DNA from: Dietzia timorensis
Lineage (GTDB): Bacteria > Actinomycetota > Actinomycetes > Mycobacteriales > Mycobacteriaceae
Direction of reading: 5' to 3'
Assembly: GCF_001659785.1 (NCBI RefSeq)
Contig: NZ_CP015961.1
Span: forward strand, 3,410,001 to 3,474,000
DNA: 64,000 bases
Below, one piece after another: positions 7,705 to 16,447 of this stretch (position 1 is the first letter of the stretch; each line of letters starts with the position of its first letter). Position numbers and translations under genes: made by a program. The notes below the pieces were generated by a model. That model had not been told where the DNA came from. It ran no database searches and saw only the letters and a list, made by a program, of their open reading frames with translations.

Positions 7705-8502
7705 CTAAGCCACCGAGGGCCACGGATTCACCGTGCACCCCTGCAGCCCGAGCGTCTGCTGTTGCATGAGCGGCGCTGGCGAACCCGGCGCGGGGCAATA
7801 CTCGTGGGCATGCCCCAACGCGTGCCCGACCTCGTGGTTGATCACGTACTGCCGGTACACCGTGAGGTCGTCGAAATCCTCGGTCGCGCCGAGCCACCGG
7901 TTCGCGTTGAGCGCGACCTGATTGCCCTCCCGGCACGAGGTGTAGCCGTTCGTCGTCAGCCCCGAACAGATCTGGTCCGTGGTCTGCGGGCTCGCGACGC
8001 TCACCAGCGCATCGGCCTGCGACTCATCACTGACAAGCTCGAACGCCACGCCGTCGAGGTCCTGCCATCCGCGCTCGTCGCGCAGCGTCGCCATCACGAA
8101 ATCGGCGGTGTCGTCGATCTCGACCGGCAGTCCCTTCTCCACGCGCACCGCGATCGCGAACGGCGCCCCGTCGCCCTGCGGCGCCGACGCCTCCAGCGCA
8201 TATTCCCACTCGCCCGTGCCCTCGTAGGGCACCTCGGTCGGGGTCGGCGTGGGGGTCTCGCTCGAGCTCGTGGTGGACGCCCCGCTGGATGACGTCGGAC
8301 GTGCGATCTCCCCCGTGGCCTCCGCACCCGACTGCGCGGCCGCCTGCGCGGTTGCCTCCTTCGACGTCATACCGCCGCCGGTTCCCTCTGCGCCGCCGTC
8401 CGCGCTGCACCCGGCGGCCGCGCCCGCGACGGCTGCGGCCAGCGCGCCGGCGGCGAGGAATCGGCGGGCGACTGCGGCGGAGTGCGCGGAGCGAGAAATC
8501 AC
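7705..8502 (-). CDS. DUF3152 lipoprotein, zincin-like
   Basis: A 265-residue exported protein. From the GTG at 8502 there is a basic N terminus, a hydrophobic Ala-rich helix and a lipobox ending AAAGC, then a Ser/Thr/Pro linker (SSSGASTTSSSETPTPTP), typical of a tethered surface domain. The C-terminal domain has the zinc-binding HEVGHALGHAH motif followed by a Cys-containing tail, as in actinobacterial DUF3152 proteins, suspected metalloproteases without shown substrates. In-frame starts further upstream would place a long unlikely basic stretch before the signal peptide. The start lies 26 bases from the region preceding the divergent GyrI-like gene. Confidence 0.85.
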   Translation of the reverse strand: MISRSAHSAAVARRFLAAGALAAAVAGAAAGCSADGGAEGTGGGMTSKEATAQAAAQSGAEATGEIARPTSSSGASTTSSSETPTPTPTEVPYEGTGEWEYALEASAPQGDGAPFAIAVRVEKGLPVEIDDTADFVMATLRDERGWQDLDGVAFELVSDESQADALVSVASPQTTDQICSGLTTNGYTSCREGNQVALNANRWLGATEDFDDLTVYRQYVINHEVGHALGHAHEYCPAPGSPAPLMQQQTLGLQGCTVNPWPSVA

Positions 8503-8593
8503 TACCGCAGAATACCTGCGATCATGAATGGACAGCACGCCCGCCGGCGCCGCCAAAAACCGTCGGCGCCGCCCGCGCACGAGAGGACCACCG

Positions 8594-9232
8594 ATGGCCG
8601 AGAAGATCGACTTCAAGAAGTCCCTCGACTCCTACCAGGCCCGCAAGGGCACGTTCCGACTGCTCGACGTGCCGGAGCAGCACTATCTCATGGTCGACGG
8701 CCACGGCGATCCCAACGCCTCGCCCGGCTTCGCCGAGGCCATCGAGACGCTCTATCCGGTCGCGTACGGGCTCAAGTTCGCGAGCAAGAACGACCTCGGC
8801 CGCGACTACGTCGTCCCTCCGCTCGAGGGGCTGTGGTGGGCCGAGGACATGGCGTCGTTCACCACCGCGCGCGATAAAACGCGCTGGTCCTGGACGCTCA
8901 TGCTCCTCGTACCCGAGTGGTTGGGCGCAGCCGACGTCGACGCCGCATGCGCCGGCGCCCGCGCGAAGGCGGACGCGAAGTCCACCGCCCCGCCGCCGCG
9001 GCTGGACGAGCTTCGGCTGCAATCCCTCGCCGAGGGGCGCTGCGCCCAGACGCTGCATGTCGGCCCCTTTGACGCCGAAGGTCCCGTTCTCACCGAGATG
9101 CACACCTCGTTCATCCCGGACCAGGGTCTGGCGCTCGCCGGCACCCACCACGAGATCTACCTCAGCGACGTTCGAAAGACCGCGCCCGAGAAGCTGCGGA
9201 CCATCCTGCGCCAACCGGTGCGCCCGGCCTGA
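8594..9232 (+). CDS. GyrI-like small-molecule-binding domain protein
   Basis: A 212-residue cytosolic protein. The opening KIDFKKSLDSYQARKGTFRLLDVPEQHYLMVDGHGDPN is the conserved start of stand-alone GyrI-like proteins, and the closing LALAGTHHEIYLSDVRKTAPEKLRTILRQPV is their conserved end. The fold is the one used as ligand-binding domain by AraC/MerR-type regulators; stand-alone members of this kind are thought to hydrolyse or bind cyclopropanoid or other small molecules, with no certain role here. The ATG at 8594 is chosen since AGAGG precedes it and family similarity begins at once. Confidence 0.85.
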   Translation: MAEKIDFKKSLDSYQARKGTFRLLDVPEQHYLMVDGHGDPNASPGFAEAIETLYPVAYGLKFASKNDLGRDYVVPPLEGLWWAEDMASFTTARDKTRWSWTLMLLVPEWLGAADVDAACAGARAKADAKSTAPPPRLDELRLQSLAEGRCAQTLHVGPFDAEGPVLTEMHTSFIPDQGLALAGTHHEIYLSDVRKTAPEKLRTILRQPVRPA

Positions 9233-9301
9233 TGTCGCCGGCCGGATCCCTGCGCGCCGACGGTTCTCGCACCGCCTGCGCTGACCCGTCCGGCTACTTG
9301 A

Positions 9302-9359
9302 CTGCAGTTTGTACGTCTCAACGCCAATTATTCGCGGGGTTAAGTGGTTCAAACTGCAG
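9302..9359. repeat. Intergenic inverted repeat, possible terminator
   Basis: CTGCAGTTTG (9302-9311) and CAAACTGCAG (9350-9359) are perfect 10-base arms around 38 bases of AT-richer sequence. The repeat lies between the convergent GyrI-like gene and the ABC transporter. It may act as a transcription barrier or be a relic of an inserted element; there is no target duplication that I can see. Confidence 0.45.
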
Positions 9360-9408
9360 CTAAGTCGTTGGGGAAGCAGGAAAACTGGCCGGTCCCCGGG
9401 CGCCGCAC

Positions 9409-10200
9409 CTACCCGAGGAACGCCTTGTCCGAAAGGGTCGCGCCCTTGATGTTCGCGAACTCCTGCAACAGGTCTCGCACCGTGAGTTTCGCTTTCTTCT
9501 CCGCATCCGCGGTGTAGACGATCCGGCCCTCGTGCATCATCACCAGCCGGTTGCCGAGGCGGATCGCCTGTTCCATGTTGTGCGTGACCATGAGCGTCGT
9601 GAGTCCGCCCTGGGAAACGATCTTCTCGGTCAGCGTGCTCACGAGCTCCGCACGCTGCGGATCGAGCGCGGCCGTGTGCTCGTCGAGCAACATGATTTTC
9701 GGCGCCGTGAAACCCGCCATGAGCAGGGACAACGCCTGCCGCTGCCCACCGGAAAGGAGCCCCACCTTCGACGTCATACGATCCTCTAGGCCCAGCTCCA
9801 ACGAGGCGAGCTCCTCGCGGAAGTTCGCCCGCCGCTTCGCGTTGAGGCTCCGCCCGAGACCGCGGCGCTTGCCGCGGCGCAGCGCGAGGGACAGGTTCTC
9901 CTCGATGGTGAGGTTCGGGGCGGTTCCGGCGAGCGGATCCTGGAACACGCGGCCGACGTAACGGGCTCGGGAGTGTTCACCCAACTTGTTGACGGCGGAG
10001 CCGGCGATCTCGATGCGGCCCGAGTCCACGGCGAGCCTTCCCGAGACCGCGTTGAGAAGCGTCGATTTGCCGGCGCCGTTCGAGCCGATAACGGTGACGA
10101 AATCGCCCTCGTCCAGCGTGAGTTCGACGCCCGACAGCGCCTTGCGTTCGTTGACCGTGCCGGGGAAGAAGGTCTTCGAGACCTTGTCGACGGTAAGCAT
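9409..10200 (-). CDS. ABC transporter ATP-binding protein (TrpXYZ-like importer)
   Basis: A 263-residue ATPase with all active-site elements: Walker A GSNGAGKS, Q-loop RVFQDP, signature LSGGQRQ, Walker B IMLLDEHTAALD and H-loop VTHNM. It energises import by the permease and lipoprotein encoded just upstream on the same strand. The EHTAALD form of Walker B is characteristic of the ATPases that accompany PF04392-type binding proteins, such as the streptococcal tryptophan importer. The substrate in this organism is unknown. It starts four bases after the permease stop. Confidence 0.9.
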   Translation of the reverse strand: MLTVDKVSKTFFPGTVNERKALSGVELTLDEGDFVTVIGSNGAGKSTLLNAVSGRLAVDSGRIEIAGSAVNKLGEHSRARYVGRVFQDPLAGTAPNLTIEENLSLALRRGKRRGLGRSLNAKRRANFREELASLELGLEDRMTSKVGLLSGGQRQALSLLMAGFTAPKIMLLDEHTAALDPQRAELVSTLTEKIVSQGGLTTLMVTHNMEQAIRLGNRLVMMHEGRIVYTADAEKKAKLTVRDLLQEFANIKGATLSDKAFLG

Positions 10201-10204
10201 GCGA

Positions 10205-11137
10205 CTACGCCTCCTTCGCGGGTTGCGGACCGGCGTCGACCAACGCGGCGGCGGCCGGGGAGCCGACCCCGGAGTTACGGCGGAAGCGCCCTTGGAGCAG
10301 CTTCCACCGCGGAAGCAGCAGGGCGAGGACGACGAGGATCGCGGTCACCGCCTTCATGTCGTTCGGGTCGAGGCCGACGTTGAGCGCGGCGGCGATGATG
10401 AGGCGGTACAACACCGCGCCGACGACGACTGCGAAGACGGCAACCCACAGGTAGCGCTGTCCGAAGATCGCCTGTCCCATGATCACCGAGGCGAGGCCCA
10501 CGAGGATCAAACCGATGCCCATCGAGATGTCCGCGAAGCCCTGATACTGCGCGACGAGCGCGCCGCACATACCGACAAGACCGTTGGACAGCGCGAGCGT
10601 GAAGGTCTTGGTGAAGTCGGTGGAGACTCCGAACGAGGTGATCATCGGGCCGTTGTCGCCCGTCGCGCGCAGCGACAGGCCGAGGTCGGTGGACAGGAAC
10701 CACACGATAACCAGTCCGAGCACGACGATAATCGCCGCGAGGATGCCGACGCTCGCCCAGGTGCCGAGGAGTTTCGCCTCGCGCAGCGGGGTGATCACCG
10801 TGTCGGTGCGCAGCAGCGGGAGGTTTGCCTTGTCCATGATCCGCAGGTTGACCGACCACAGCGCGATCATCGTGAGGATGCCGGCGAGTAGGCCGTCGAT
10901 CTTGCCCTTGGTGTGGAGCAGACCGGTGACGATGCCTGCGCAGAATCCGGTGACGAACCCCGCCGCCGTCGCGAGGAAGGGATTCCAGCCGTGGATGATC
11001 GCAACGGCCGCGGTGGCCGCTCCGGTGGTGAAACTGCCGTCGACCGTGAGGTCGGGGAAGTTGAGCACTCGGAATGTGAGGTACACCCCGATGGCCATGA
11101 CCCCGTAGATCAGGCCGAGCTCGACGGCGCCGATCAT
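10205..11137 (-). CDS. ABC transporter permease (TrpXYZ-like importer)
   Basis: A 310-residue permease of the branched-chain/BPD_transp_2 type with about eight or nine hydrophobic helices. The start GLIYGVMAIGVYLTFRVLNFPDLTVDGSF is the conserved N terminus of this group, and LRATGDNGPMITSFGVSTDF is the cytoplasmic loop expected to contact the ATPase. The tail after RWKLLQGRF is a variable cytoplasmic extension. The ATG overlaps the stop of the binding-protein gene (ATGA at 11134-11137), so the two are translationally coupled. Confidence 0.9.
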   Translation of the reverse strand: MIGAVELGLIYGVMAIGVYLTFRVLNFPDLTVDGSFTTGAATAAVAIIHGWNPFLATAAGFVTGFCAGIVTGLLHTKGKIDGLLAGILTMIALWSVNLRIMDKANLPLLRTDTVITPLREAKLLGTWASVGILAAIIVVLGLVIVWFLSTDLGLSLRATGDNGPMITSFGVSTDFTKTFTLALSNGLVGMCGALVAQYQGFADISMGIGLILVGLASVIMGQAIFGQRYLWVAVFAVVVGAVLYRLIIAAALNVGLDPNDMKAVTAILVVLALLLPRWKLLQGRFRRNSGVGSPAAAALVDAGPQPAKEA

Positions 11138-12111
11138 ACGGTTTCGGCCTCGGCGAGGATGTTCTCCGGGATCTCGATGCCCTGGTTCTTCGCCGCCTCC
11201 TCGTTGACGACGTAGGTGAACTCGGTGGCCTTTTCGACCGGCATTTCGGCCGGATCCTCGCCGTCGCGGAGGATACGCAGCGCCATCTCGCCGGTCTGGC
11301 GGCCGAGCTCGGTGTAGTCGATGCCGATGGTCGCGGCCGCGCCACCCTCAACGGTTCCTGCCTCGGCGCCGATGACCGGGATCTTCTTCTCCTCGGCGAC
11401 CTGCACGAGGGAGGCGATGCCGGAGACGACCATGTTGTCGGTGGGGACGTAGATCGCGTCGACGTCGCCGAGCGCCTCGACGGCCTGTTGTATCTCGTTC
11501 ACCGACGTCACCGTCTGGGTTTCGATCTCGAGGTCGAGCCCCTTGGCCGCCTCGGTGGCCGCGTCCACCTGGACCTGGGAATTGACCTCGCCGGAGGCGT
11601 AGACGATGCCCACGTTCTTCGCCTCGGGGACAAGGTCTTTGAGTAACTCGAGCTGCTGGTCGATCGGCGCCTCGTCGGAGGTGCCGGTGACGTTGCTGCC
11701 GGGGGCGTCCATCGACTCGACGAGCTCGGCCGAGACCGGATCGGTGACGGCGGTGAACAGGACCGGGATGTCGATGAGGTTCTGCACCGTCGCCTGCGCC
11801 GCCGGTGTCGCGACCGCGAGCGCGAGGTCGAGATCGGCGTTCGCGAACTGCTGGGCGATGGTGAGGGCGGTGGGCTGCTCGCCGTTCGCGTTCTGCTCGT
11901 CCCATTCGACCTCGGCGCCCGCGTCGGCGAAGGCCTGCTTGAAGCCGGCGGTGGCCTCGTCGAGCGCCGGGTGCTGGACCAGCTGGTTGATGCCGATCTT
12001 GTACGACTCACTTCCGTCGCCCGAGCCGCCGCCCTCGCTGGAGCAGCCGGTGAGTGCGACGACAGAGGCCAGCGCCACGCCGGTGAGAATCTTGGAACGC
12101 GAAGAGAACAT
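11134..12111 (-). CDS. ABC transporter substrate-binding lipoprotein (PF04392 type)
   Basis: A 325-residue lipoprotein: signal peptide ending at the lipobox VVALTGC, a Gly/Ser linker, then a periplasmic-binding fold. KIGINQLVQHPALDEATAGFKQAF and the sequence DIPVLFTAVTDPVSAELV, VTGTSD, AIYVPTDNMV and IDYTELGRQTGEMALRIL are characteristic of the ABC_sub_bind family (TrpX-like). Characterised relatives bind aromatic amino acids; the ligand here is not determinable from the sequence. It is the first gene of the three-gene operon. The 155 bases upstream are AT-rich and should hold the promoter; I recognise no riboswitch in them. Confidence 0.9.
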   Translation of the reverse strand: MFSSRSKILTGVALASVVALTGCSSEGGGSGDGSESYKIGINQLVQHPALDEATAGFKQAFADAGAEVEWDEQNANGEQPTALTIAQQFANADLDLALAVATPAAQATVQNLIDIPVLFTAVTDPVSAELVESMDAPGSNVTGTSDEAPIDQQLELLKDLVPEAKNVGIVYASGEVNSQVQVDAATEAAKGLDLEIETQTVTSVNEIQQAVEALGDVDAIYVPTDNMVVSGIASLVQVAEEKKIPVIGAEAGTVEGGAAATIGIDYTELGRQTGEMALRILRDGEDPAEMPVEKATEFTYVVNEEAAKNQGIEIPENILAEAETV

Positions 12112-12266
12112 GGAATGCCTTCAATTCGGTCGATGCGCGGCGGAGGTTCCTGCGCGAAGATTTATTTACTTGGGGGCTGAATTTACTGCGTCCGTCTGCG
12201 AAATGTGACTGAATGCACGGTTAATCTCCTTCGAAATTTGCCCCCGGGGCGGGCCAGGCGCGGAGC

Positions 12267-12872
12267 TCAGGGACGACGGAGATTAACCGCGGCGATGAGG
12301 AAAGCGGCGGGAATGAGGAGAAATGGCAAGCCGATAAAGCTGTGTATCCCGGCGCCAATGAGGGCCAGTGCGTAGATGACGCAGGCCACTCCGGCGACCA
12401 CCGGCCCGATCCACTGGCAAAGCAGCAACGCCAGCGCGCCGAACAACAAGATCAGAACAATGACGATTGTCTCTTGCGACGGCTCGACGGCATACGGCCC
12501 TGGGTCCGCCGACTGCTTGAGCAAAAAGAATAAGACCAGGCCCGAGAGCACCACCATCGCTCCGCCGTACCACGCCGCGATACTCCGCGCCACGCGTTCG
12601 CGCTCGACCACGGGGACTTGTCGAAAATGTCCACGCAACAGGAAAAACAGCGCGACGAGCCCGGTGGCCGACATGATGTTGAGCACCGGAAACAGATAAG
12701 CGATCCCGTCCGGGCACGAGAGCGAATCCGCGTCCGCAGACCTCACCACCGTGCAGCCGACATGCAAATTCTGGATCACCAATGCTGCGACAATGCCCAG
12801 AAATCCGCCGAACGTCACCGCGCACACCGCAGATTTCGCCGCCGCCGCAACAAGGCGTGCACCGGATTTCAT
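12267..12872 (-). CDS. Hypothetical integral membrane protein
   Basis: A 201-residue protein with about five hydrophobic segments (near residues 15-35, 60-80, 100-120, 135-155 and 165-195) and a Cys-containing extracytoplasmic loop (VGCTVVRSADADSLSCPDG), probably disulfide-bonded. No family is recognised. There is no ribosome-binding site; TATTAT lies about seven bases before the ATG, so the message may be leaderless. Its promoter region is back to back with that of the amidase. Confidence 0.6.
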   Translation of the reverse strand: MKSGARLVAAAAKSAVCAVTFGGFLGIVAALVIQNLHVGCTVVRSADADSLSCPDGIAYLFPVLNIMSATGLVALFFLLRGHFRQVPVVERERVARSIAAWYGGAMVVLSGLVLFFLLKQSADPGPYAVEPSQETIVIVLILLFGALALLLCQWIGPVVAGVACVIYALALIGAGIHSFIGLPFLLIPAAFLIAAVNLRRP

Positions 12873-12902
12873 GAGGCGATAATAACCGCTCGCAAAAACC
12901 TA

Positions 12903-12941
12903 TTGACTCAAATATTTCGGGCTGTAGGATTGTCGACAATC
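12903..12941 (+). promoter_or_regulatory. Amidase-gntR promoter with overlapping GntR operator
   Basis: TTGACT (12903-12908) and TAGGAT (12925-12930) form a -35/-10 pair 16 bp apart. The perfect 14-bp palindrome GATTGTCGACAATC (12928-12941) overlaps the -10 and the expected start point, the position of a repressor site. TTGTNNACAA is a usual core for FCD-type GntR regulators, and such a regulator is the second gene of this operon. The same site recurs at 22470-22483. Confidence 0.7.
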
Positions 12942-12990
12942 GTCACGTTCGCGTCGGTTTGTACCCCTGTAGCGAGGAAGGCGGTCTCTC

Positions 12991-14502
12991 ATGACGACTG
13001 GCCACACCAACGCCCGTTTCGGCACCTGCGCATTCTCGGCGGCCGAGCTCGCGGAACAGTTCCGCGCCGGTTCGCTCTCGCCCATCGAGGTGGCGGACGA
13101 GGTGCTCGCAGCGATCGACGCCGTCAACCCACAGATCAACGCGTTCTGCTTCGTCGACCCCGAGGCCACGCGGCATGCGGCGAAGGAATCCGAGCGGCGC
13201 TACCGCGACGGCGCCACGCTCGGCCCGCTCGACGGGGTGCCCGCATCGATCAAGGACGTGTTCTTGTCCAAGGGCCAGCCCACCTTCCGCGGTTCCAGGC
13301 TCCTCGCCGAAGCCGAGGGCGCGAACGACTACGCGAAGAACACCGCAGACGCTCCGGCCACGGCCGCGACGAAGGAAGCCGGCTGCGTCATCGTCGGCAA
13401 GAACACCACGCCCGAGTTCGCATGGAAAGGCGTCACCGATTCGCCGCTCATGGGTCCGACGCGCAACCCCTACGACACGAATCTCACCCCGGGCGGATCG
13501 AGCGGCGGCTCCTCAGCCGCGGTCGCGGCGGGCCTCGGCCCGCTGTCGGTGGGCACCGACGCCGGCGGCTCGGTGCGCATCCCCGCCTCGTTCACCGGCA
13601 CGGTCGCTCTCAAACCCACCTACGGCGTGGTGCCGATGTTCCCGAACAGCCCGTTCGGCACCCTCGCCCACGCGGGCCCCATGACCCGCACGGTCCTCGA
13701 CGCCTCCCTGTACATGGACGCGCTCATCCGGCCGGACGGGCGCGACTGGTCCGGCATGCCGCCGTCGGCGACGAGTCCCGCGAAGGACGGATACGAAGCC
13801 GCGGCGCGCGAGGGCATGACTGCAGACAAGCCCCTCGCGGGCGTGCGCATCGCCTTCAGCCCGGACCTCGGATTCGTGCGCAACGACCCGGAGGTCGAGC
13901 GGGATGTGGCGTCCGCCGTCAGACTTCTCGAAGACCTCGGCGCGCAGGTGGAGCAGCCCGAACTGGGACTCACCGACCCCGTCGACGCGTTCCATGTTCT
14001 GTGGTTCGCGGGCGCCGAGGCGGTGCTACGCCCGTACGCGCCGGGCGGGGATGTGAGGGCGCTGTTCGACCGGATCGACCCGAGCCTGGCCGACGCCCTG
14101 CAACGCTACAACGGATTCTCGGCGCAGGATTTCCTCGACGCGACCGCCGTGCGGATGGCGCTCGGCAATAAAATGGGCGCGCTGCACGACACCTACGACC
14201 TGCTCGTCACGCCGACGATGCCGATCCCGCCGTTCGAGGTCGGTGCCGATGTGCCGCCGAATTGGCACAGCCCGGATTGGACCTCGTGGACGCCGTACAC
14301 CTATCTTTTCAACATGACTCAGCAACCAGCGCTGTCCATTCCGTGCGGGGCGACGTCCGCGGGGCTGCCCACGGGAATCCAGATCGTCACCAAGCGTTTC
14401 GACGACCGCGCGGTGATGCGTGCCGGCGCGGCGCTGGAAAAGGCGCTTGGCAACGTCGTCCCGCGACCGCGCGTGCACGCGTGCTCGGCGGGCGGGGCGT
14501 GA
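12991..14502 (+). CDS. Amidase (amidase signature family)
   Basis: A 503-residue amidase with the Ser-cisSer-Lys triad of the family: Lys in VPASIKDVF, the Gly/Ser-rich stretch GGSSGGSSAAVAAG, and the nucleophilic Ser in TDAGGSVRIPAS. It hydrolyses an amide or carbamoyl bond; the substrate is not evident. GAGGAAGG precedes the ATG. The gene overlaps the GntR regulator by four bases (GTGA). The shared operator at 22470 suggests it feeds the aminotransferase / semialdehyde dehydrogenase route, for example by releasing an omega-amino acid from an amide; that is inference. It is not GatA, since no gatB/gatC is adjacent. Confidence 0.93.
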   Translation: MTTGHTNARFGTCAFSAAELAEQFRAGSLSPIEVADEVLAAIDAVNPQINAFCFVDPEATRHAAKESERRYRDGATLGPLDGVPASIKDVFLSKGQPTFRGSRLLAEAEGANDYAKNTADAPATAATKEAGCVIVGKNTTPEFAWKGVTDSPLMGPTRNPYDTNLTPGGSSGGSSAAVAAGLGPLSVGTDAGGSVRIPASFTGTVALKPTYGVVPMFPNSPFGTLAHAGPMTRTVLDASLYMDALIRPDGRDWSGMPPSATSPAKDGYEAAAREGMTADKPLAGVRIAFSPDLGFVRNDPEVERDVASAVRLLEDLGAQVEQPELGLTDPVDAFHVLWFAGAEAVLRPYAPGGDVRALFDRIDPSLADALQRYNGFSAQDFLDATAVRMALGNKMGALHDTYDLLVTPTMPIPPFEVGADVPPNWHSPDWTSWTPYTYLFNMTQQPALSIPCGATSAGLPTGIQIVTKRFDDRAVMRAGAALEKALGNVVPRPRVHACSAGGA

Positions 14503-15185
14503 TCCACGTGGCCGACGACTCCCCCGGAGACCTCGGCGGTTCGCTCGAGCCGGTTGTGCAGGAATCGACTCCCGCGCTGATCGCCCGCTCGCTGCGCCGC
14601 GCGATCTCCTCGGGCGAGTTCCCGCCGGGCACGCAGCTCGGCGAGGCCGCTCTCGCCCGCCAGCTCGGGGTCAGCCGGGGCCCACTGCGCGAGGCGATGC
14701 AGCGGCTCACGCAGGAAGGCCTGCTCGTCTCGCACCGCAATCGCGGCCTCTTCGTCCCGGATCTGACGCCGGAGGCCGTGTCAGATATGTACTTGCTGCG
14801 TCGCGCGATCGAGCGTTCGGCGATCCAGCGGGTGCTCCAGCTCGGCGTCCAGGCCGAGGCCGCCGACGCCCTTGATGCGGTAGTCGACCAAATGGCCGGC
14901 ATTTCCGAGGGCACGGATTCGCCGGAGATGGTCGCCGCTGACCTCGATTTCCACCATGAGCTCGTCGAGGCGGCGCGCAGCGATCGTCTCTCGCGCGTGC
15001 ACGAGACGGTGATCGTCGAAACCTCCATGTGCCTGCGCGCGATGCAGTCGACGTATGGCCCCGGCGAGGACCGGGTTGCAGAGCACCGCGAACTCGCTGC
15101 GGCGATCCGTGCGGGGGACCTCGAGCGCGCCTGGGCTGCGCTCGACGAGCACATGCGCGATGGCCTCGCCCGCCTGGAGTCCTAG
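14499..15185 (+). CDS. GntR family regulator, FCD subfamily
   Basis: A 228-residue regulator. The winged helix is ALIARSLRRAISSGEFPPGTQLGEAALARQLGVSRGPLREAMQRL (about residues 24-70), and the helical FCD ligand domain follows, with the metal-binding Asp/His pattern DLDFHHELVEAARS and later EHRELAAAIRAGD and LDEHM. Such domains usually bind a carboxylic acid via a divalent metal. The GTG at 14499 overlaps the amidase stop (GTGA), so the regulator is made from the promoter it is predicted to control. The matching palindromes at 12928 and 22470 are the likely binding sites. Confidence 0.9.
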   Translation: MIHVADDSPGDLGGSLEPVVQESTPALIARSLRRAISSGEFPPGTQLGEAALARQLGVSRGPLREAMQRLTQEGLLVSHRNRGLFVPDLTPEAVSDMYLLRRAIERSAIQRVLQLGVQAEAADALDAVVDQMAGISEGTDSPEMVAADLDFHHELVEAARSDRLSRVHETVIVETSMCLRAMQSTYGPGEDRVAEHRELAAAIRAGDLERAWAALDEHMRDGLARLES

Positions 15186-15195
15186 CGCCGCTCGG

Positions 15196-15450
15196 CTACA
15201 TGTTGTTGTCGTCGGCGCAGTCGTTGAACAGGCACGCCACGATCGAGCCACCGTAGATCGACAAGACCCAGGGGTTGGCGGAAAGCTCTCCGGAGTGGGT
15301 GATGATGGAATCGAGAACGTCCATCTGAATCGAGCCCTCGAGGGGGTTGGGGGCCGGGGCTTGAGCGTTCGCGGGCGACGCCGTTGCCGCCATCGCAAAT
15401 GCGGCGGCTCCGGCCACCGCCGCCGATCGTGCCCACATTGACTTGCGCAT
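15196..15450 (-). CDS. Small secreted protein A (paralogue of 16125-16394)
   Basis: An 84-residue precursor: MRKS start, Ala-rich hydrophobic helix and probable cleavage after ANAQ or earlier, leaving a mature peptide of roughly 55 residues. The mature part contains GSIQMDVLDSI, then NPWVLSIYGGSIVACLFNDC with two Cys, and an acidic tail DDNNM. The ATG at 15450 has GGAG at good spacing; in-frame starts upstream lack support. It resembles the protein at 16125-16394 in N terminus, the GSIV motif and the C-terminal Cys pair. The family is unknown to me; a small pore-forming or surface peptide is possible but unproven. Confidence 0.7.
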   Translation of the reverse strand: MRKSMWARSAAVAGAAAFAMAATASPANAQAPAPNPLEGSIQMDVLDSIITHSGELSANPWVLSIYGGSIVACLFNDCADDNNM

Positions 15451-15499
15451 TCCGAACTCCTCGATAGATTGCATTGCATGTGTCCTGAGACTCACTTTG

Positions 15500-15528
15500 T
15501 CTATCGCCCGCCAGAGATTGCTGTTAAC
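15500..15528 (-). promoter_or_regulatory. Promoter of small secreted protein A
   Basis: On the minus strand GTTAACAGC (15520-15528) is followed by CGATAGA (15500-15506); the hexamers GTTAAC and GATAGA are 17 bp apart. The same two elements precede the paralogue at 16394 at nearly the same distance from the start codon. Confidence 0.6.
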
Positions 15529-15602
15529 AATATGGGCGTGTCCAACAACTTTGCATTTCGTGAAATCAGATATATATGGCATCAGATGACTAGCCTGGGG
15601 CC

Positions 15603-16070
15603 ATGAGTACACGTGAACGTTTCGATGAACTCCGCAGCGCCGTTGCGCCGACTCCCGCGCAGCTAGACGAGCTGTGGTCCGATCTCGAGGTCGCGACGGT
15701 CGAGGACATGCTCGGACACTGGGCAGGCGGCGACTTCGCCATGGAGCATCCGGCCTCGGCGCTGCTCGAGAAAATCAAGTGGCACGGAAAATGGTTCGAC
15801 GGCCCACTCGACGTGAGCCCCATCGTCGTGCGTTCCGACGACGGCGGGATCGAGGCCAACGCGGCGGCGGCCGGTGGCGGCGCCGCGAGCGTGTGGTCGG
15901 TCGAGTTCCGGGGCGAATCCACGGCCACGATGGTTTACGACGCGATGGGCGTGTTCGACCATTTCAAGAAGGTCGACGGCGACACGGTGGTCGGCATCAT
16001 GAACGGCAAGTTAGAGCCCGTGTTCGGTACGAACGATCTCTACTACTTCTGGCTTGAACGCGAAAAATAA
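15603..16070 (+). CDS. GXWXG and DUF4334 domain protein
   Basis: A 155-residue cytosolic protein. The N-terminal half has the GXWXG-type sequence MLGHWAGGDF and then WHGKWFDG; the C-terminal half has the DUF4334 sequence MVYDAMGVFDHFKKVDGDTVVGIMNGK. These domains usually occur together in this order in actinobacteria and proteobacteria, with no established biochemical role. The gene lies between the two small secreted paralogues but on the opposite strand, and ends at a strong hairpin. Confidence 0.85.
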   Translation: MSTRERFDELRSAVAPTPAQLDELWSDLEVATVEDMLGHWAGGDFAMEHPASALLEKIKWHGKWFDGPLDVSPIVVRSDDGGIEANAAAAGGGAASVWSVEFRGESTATMVYDAMGVFDHFKKVDGDTVVGIMNGKLEPVFGTNDLYYFWLEREK

Positions 16071-16101
16071 GGGAGTGCGCGCATTCGCTGCGCGCACTCC
16101 C
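16071..16101. terminator. Strong hairpin terminator
   Basis: GGGAGTGCGCGCA (16071-16083) pairs perfectly with TGCGCGCACTCCC (16089-16101) around a five-base loop, starting immediately after the stop codon of the DUF4334 gene. There is no T-run, as is usual in actinobacteria. It also lies downstream of the minus-strand gene ending at 16125. Confidence 0.8.
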
Positions 16102-16124
16102 TCGGCATTGCGGCGGGCGTGAGC

Positions 16125-16394
16125 TTAGGTCACGTTGCAGTTGGACATCGACGCAAAGCAGAGACTTCCGAGAACGATGGACCCGGGAACGAGCAACGAT
16201 GTCTGAAAGAACTGCTCCGGATCGTTGACCAATTGATTGATCGGAGTGTTCTCGAGCGAACCGAGGTTCGAGGTCGGAATCGACCCGGACGCTTCGGGGG
16301 CTTCCTGGGCGCCGGCGACACCGGTGGCGCCCGAAATGGCGATAGTCGCGGCACCGGTCACGGCGGCCACGCGGGTGAGGATGCTCTTCTTCAT
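16125..16394 (-). CDS. Small secreted protein B (paralogue of 15196-15450)
   Basis: An 89-residue precursor with signal peptide MKKSILTRVAAVTGAATIAISG and probable cleavage near VAGAQ. The mature peptide of about 60 residues contains GSIPTSNLGSL, NDPEQFF, then LLVPGSIVLGSLC and a second Cys near the end (SNCNVT). Shared features with the 15196-15450 product are the M(R/K)KS start, AAV-GAA signal core, AQ junction, a central GSI, the C-terminal GSIV followed by two Cys, and the promoter. No family is recognised. Confidence 0.7.
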   Translation of the reverse strand: MKKSILTRVAAVTGAATIAISGATGVAGAQEAPEASGSIPTSNLGSLENTPINQLVNDPEQFFQTSLLVPGSIVLGSLCFASMSNCNVT

Positions 16395-16447
16395 GGGTGG
16401 AATCCCTTCTTATGGCTCGTCTCGGCTCGCGTTGGAGCCGCACTCAC

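Noticed and set aside
12204-12219. Half of a CRP/GlxR site (TGTGACTGAATGCACG) upstream of the ABC importer.
   Set aside because: Only the left half matches the consensus; the right half has two mismatches, so binding cannot be supported.
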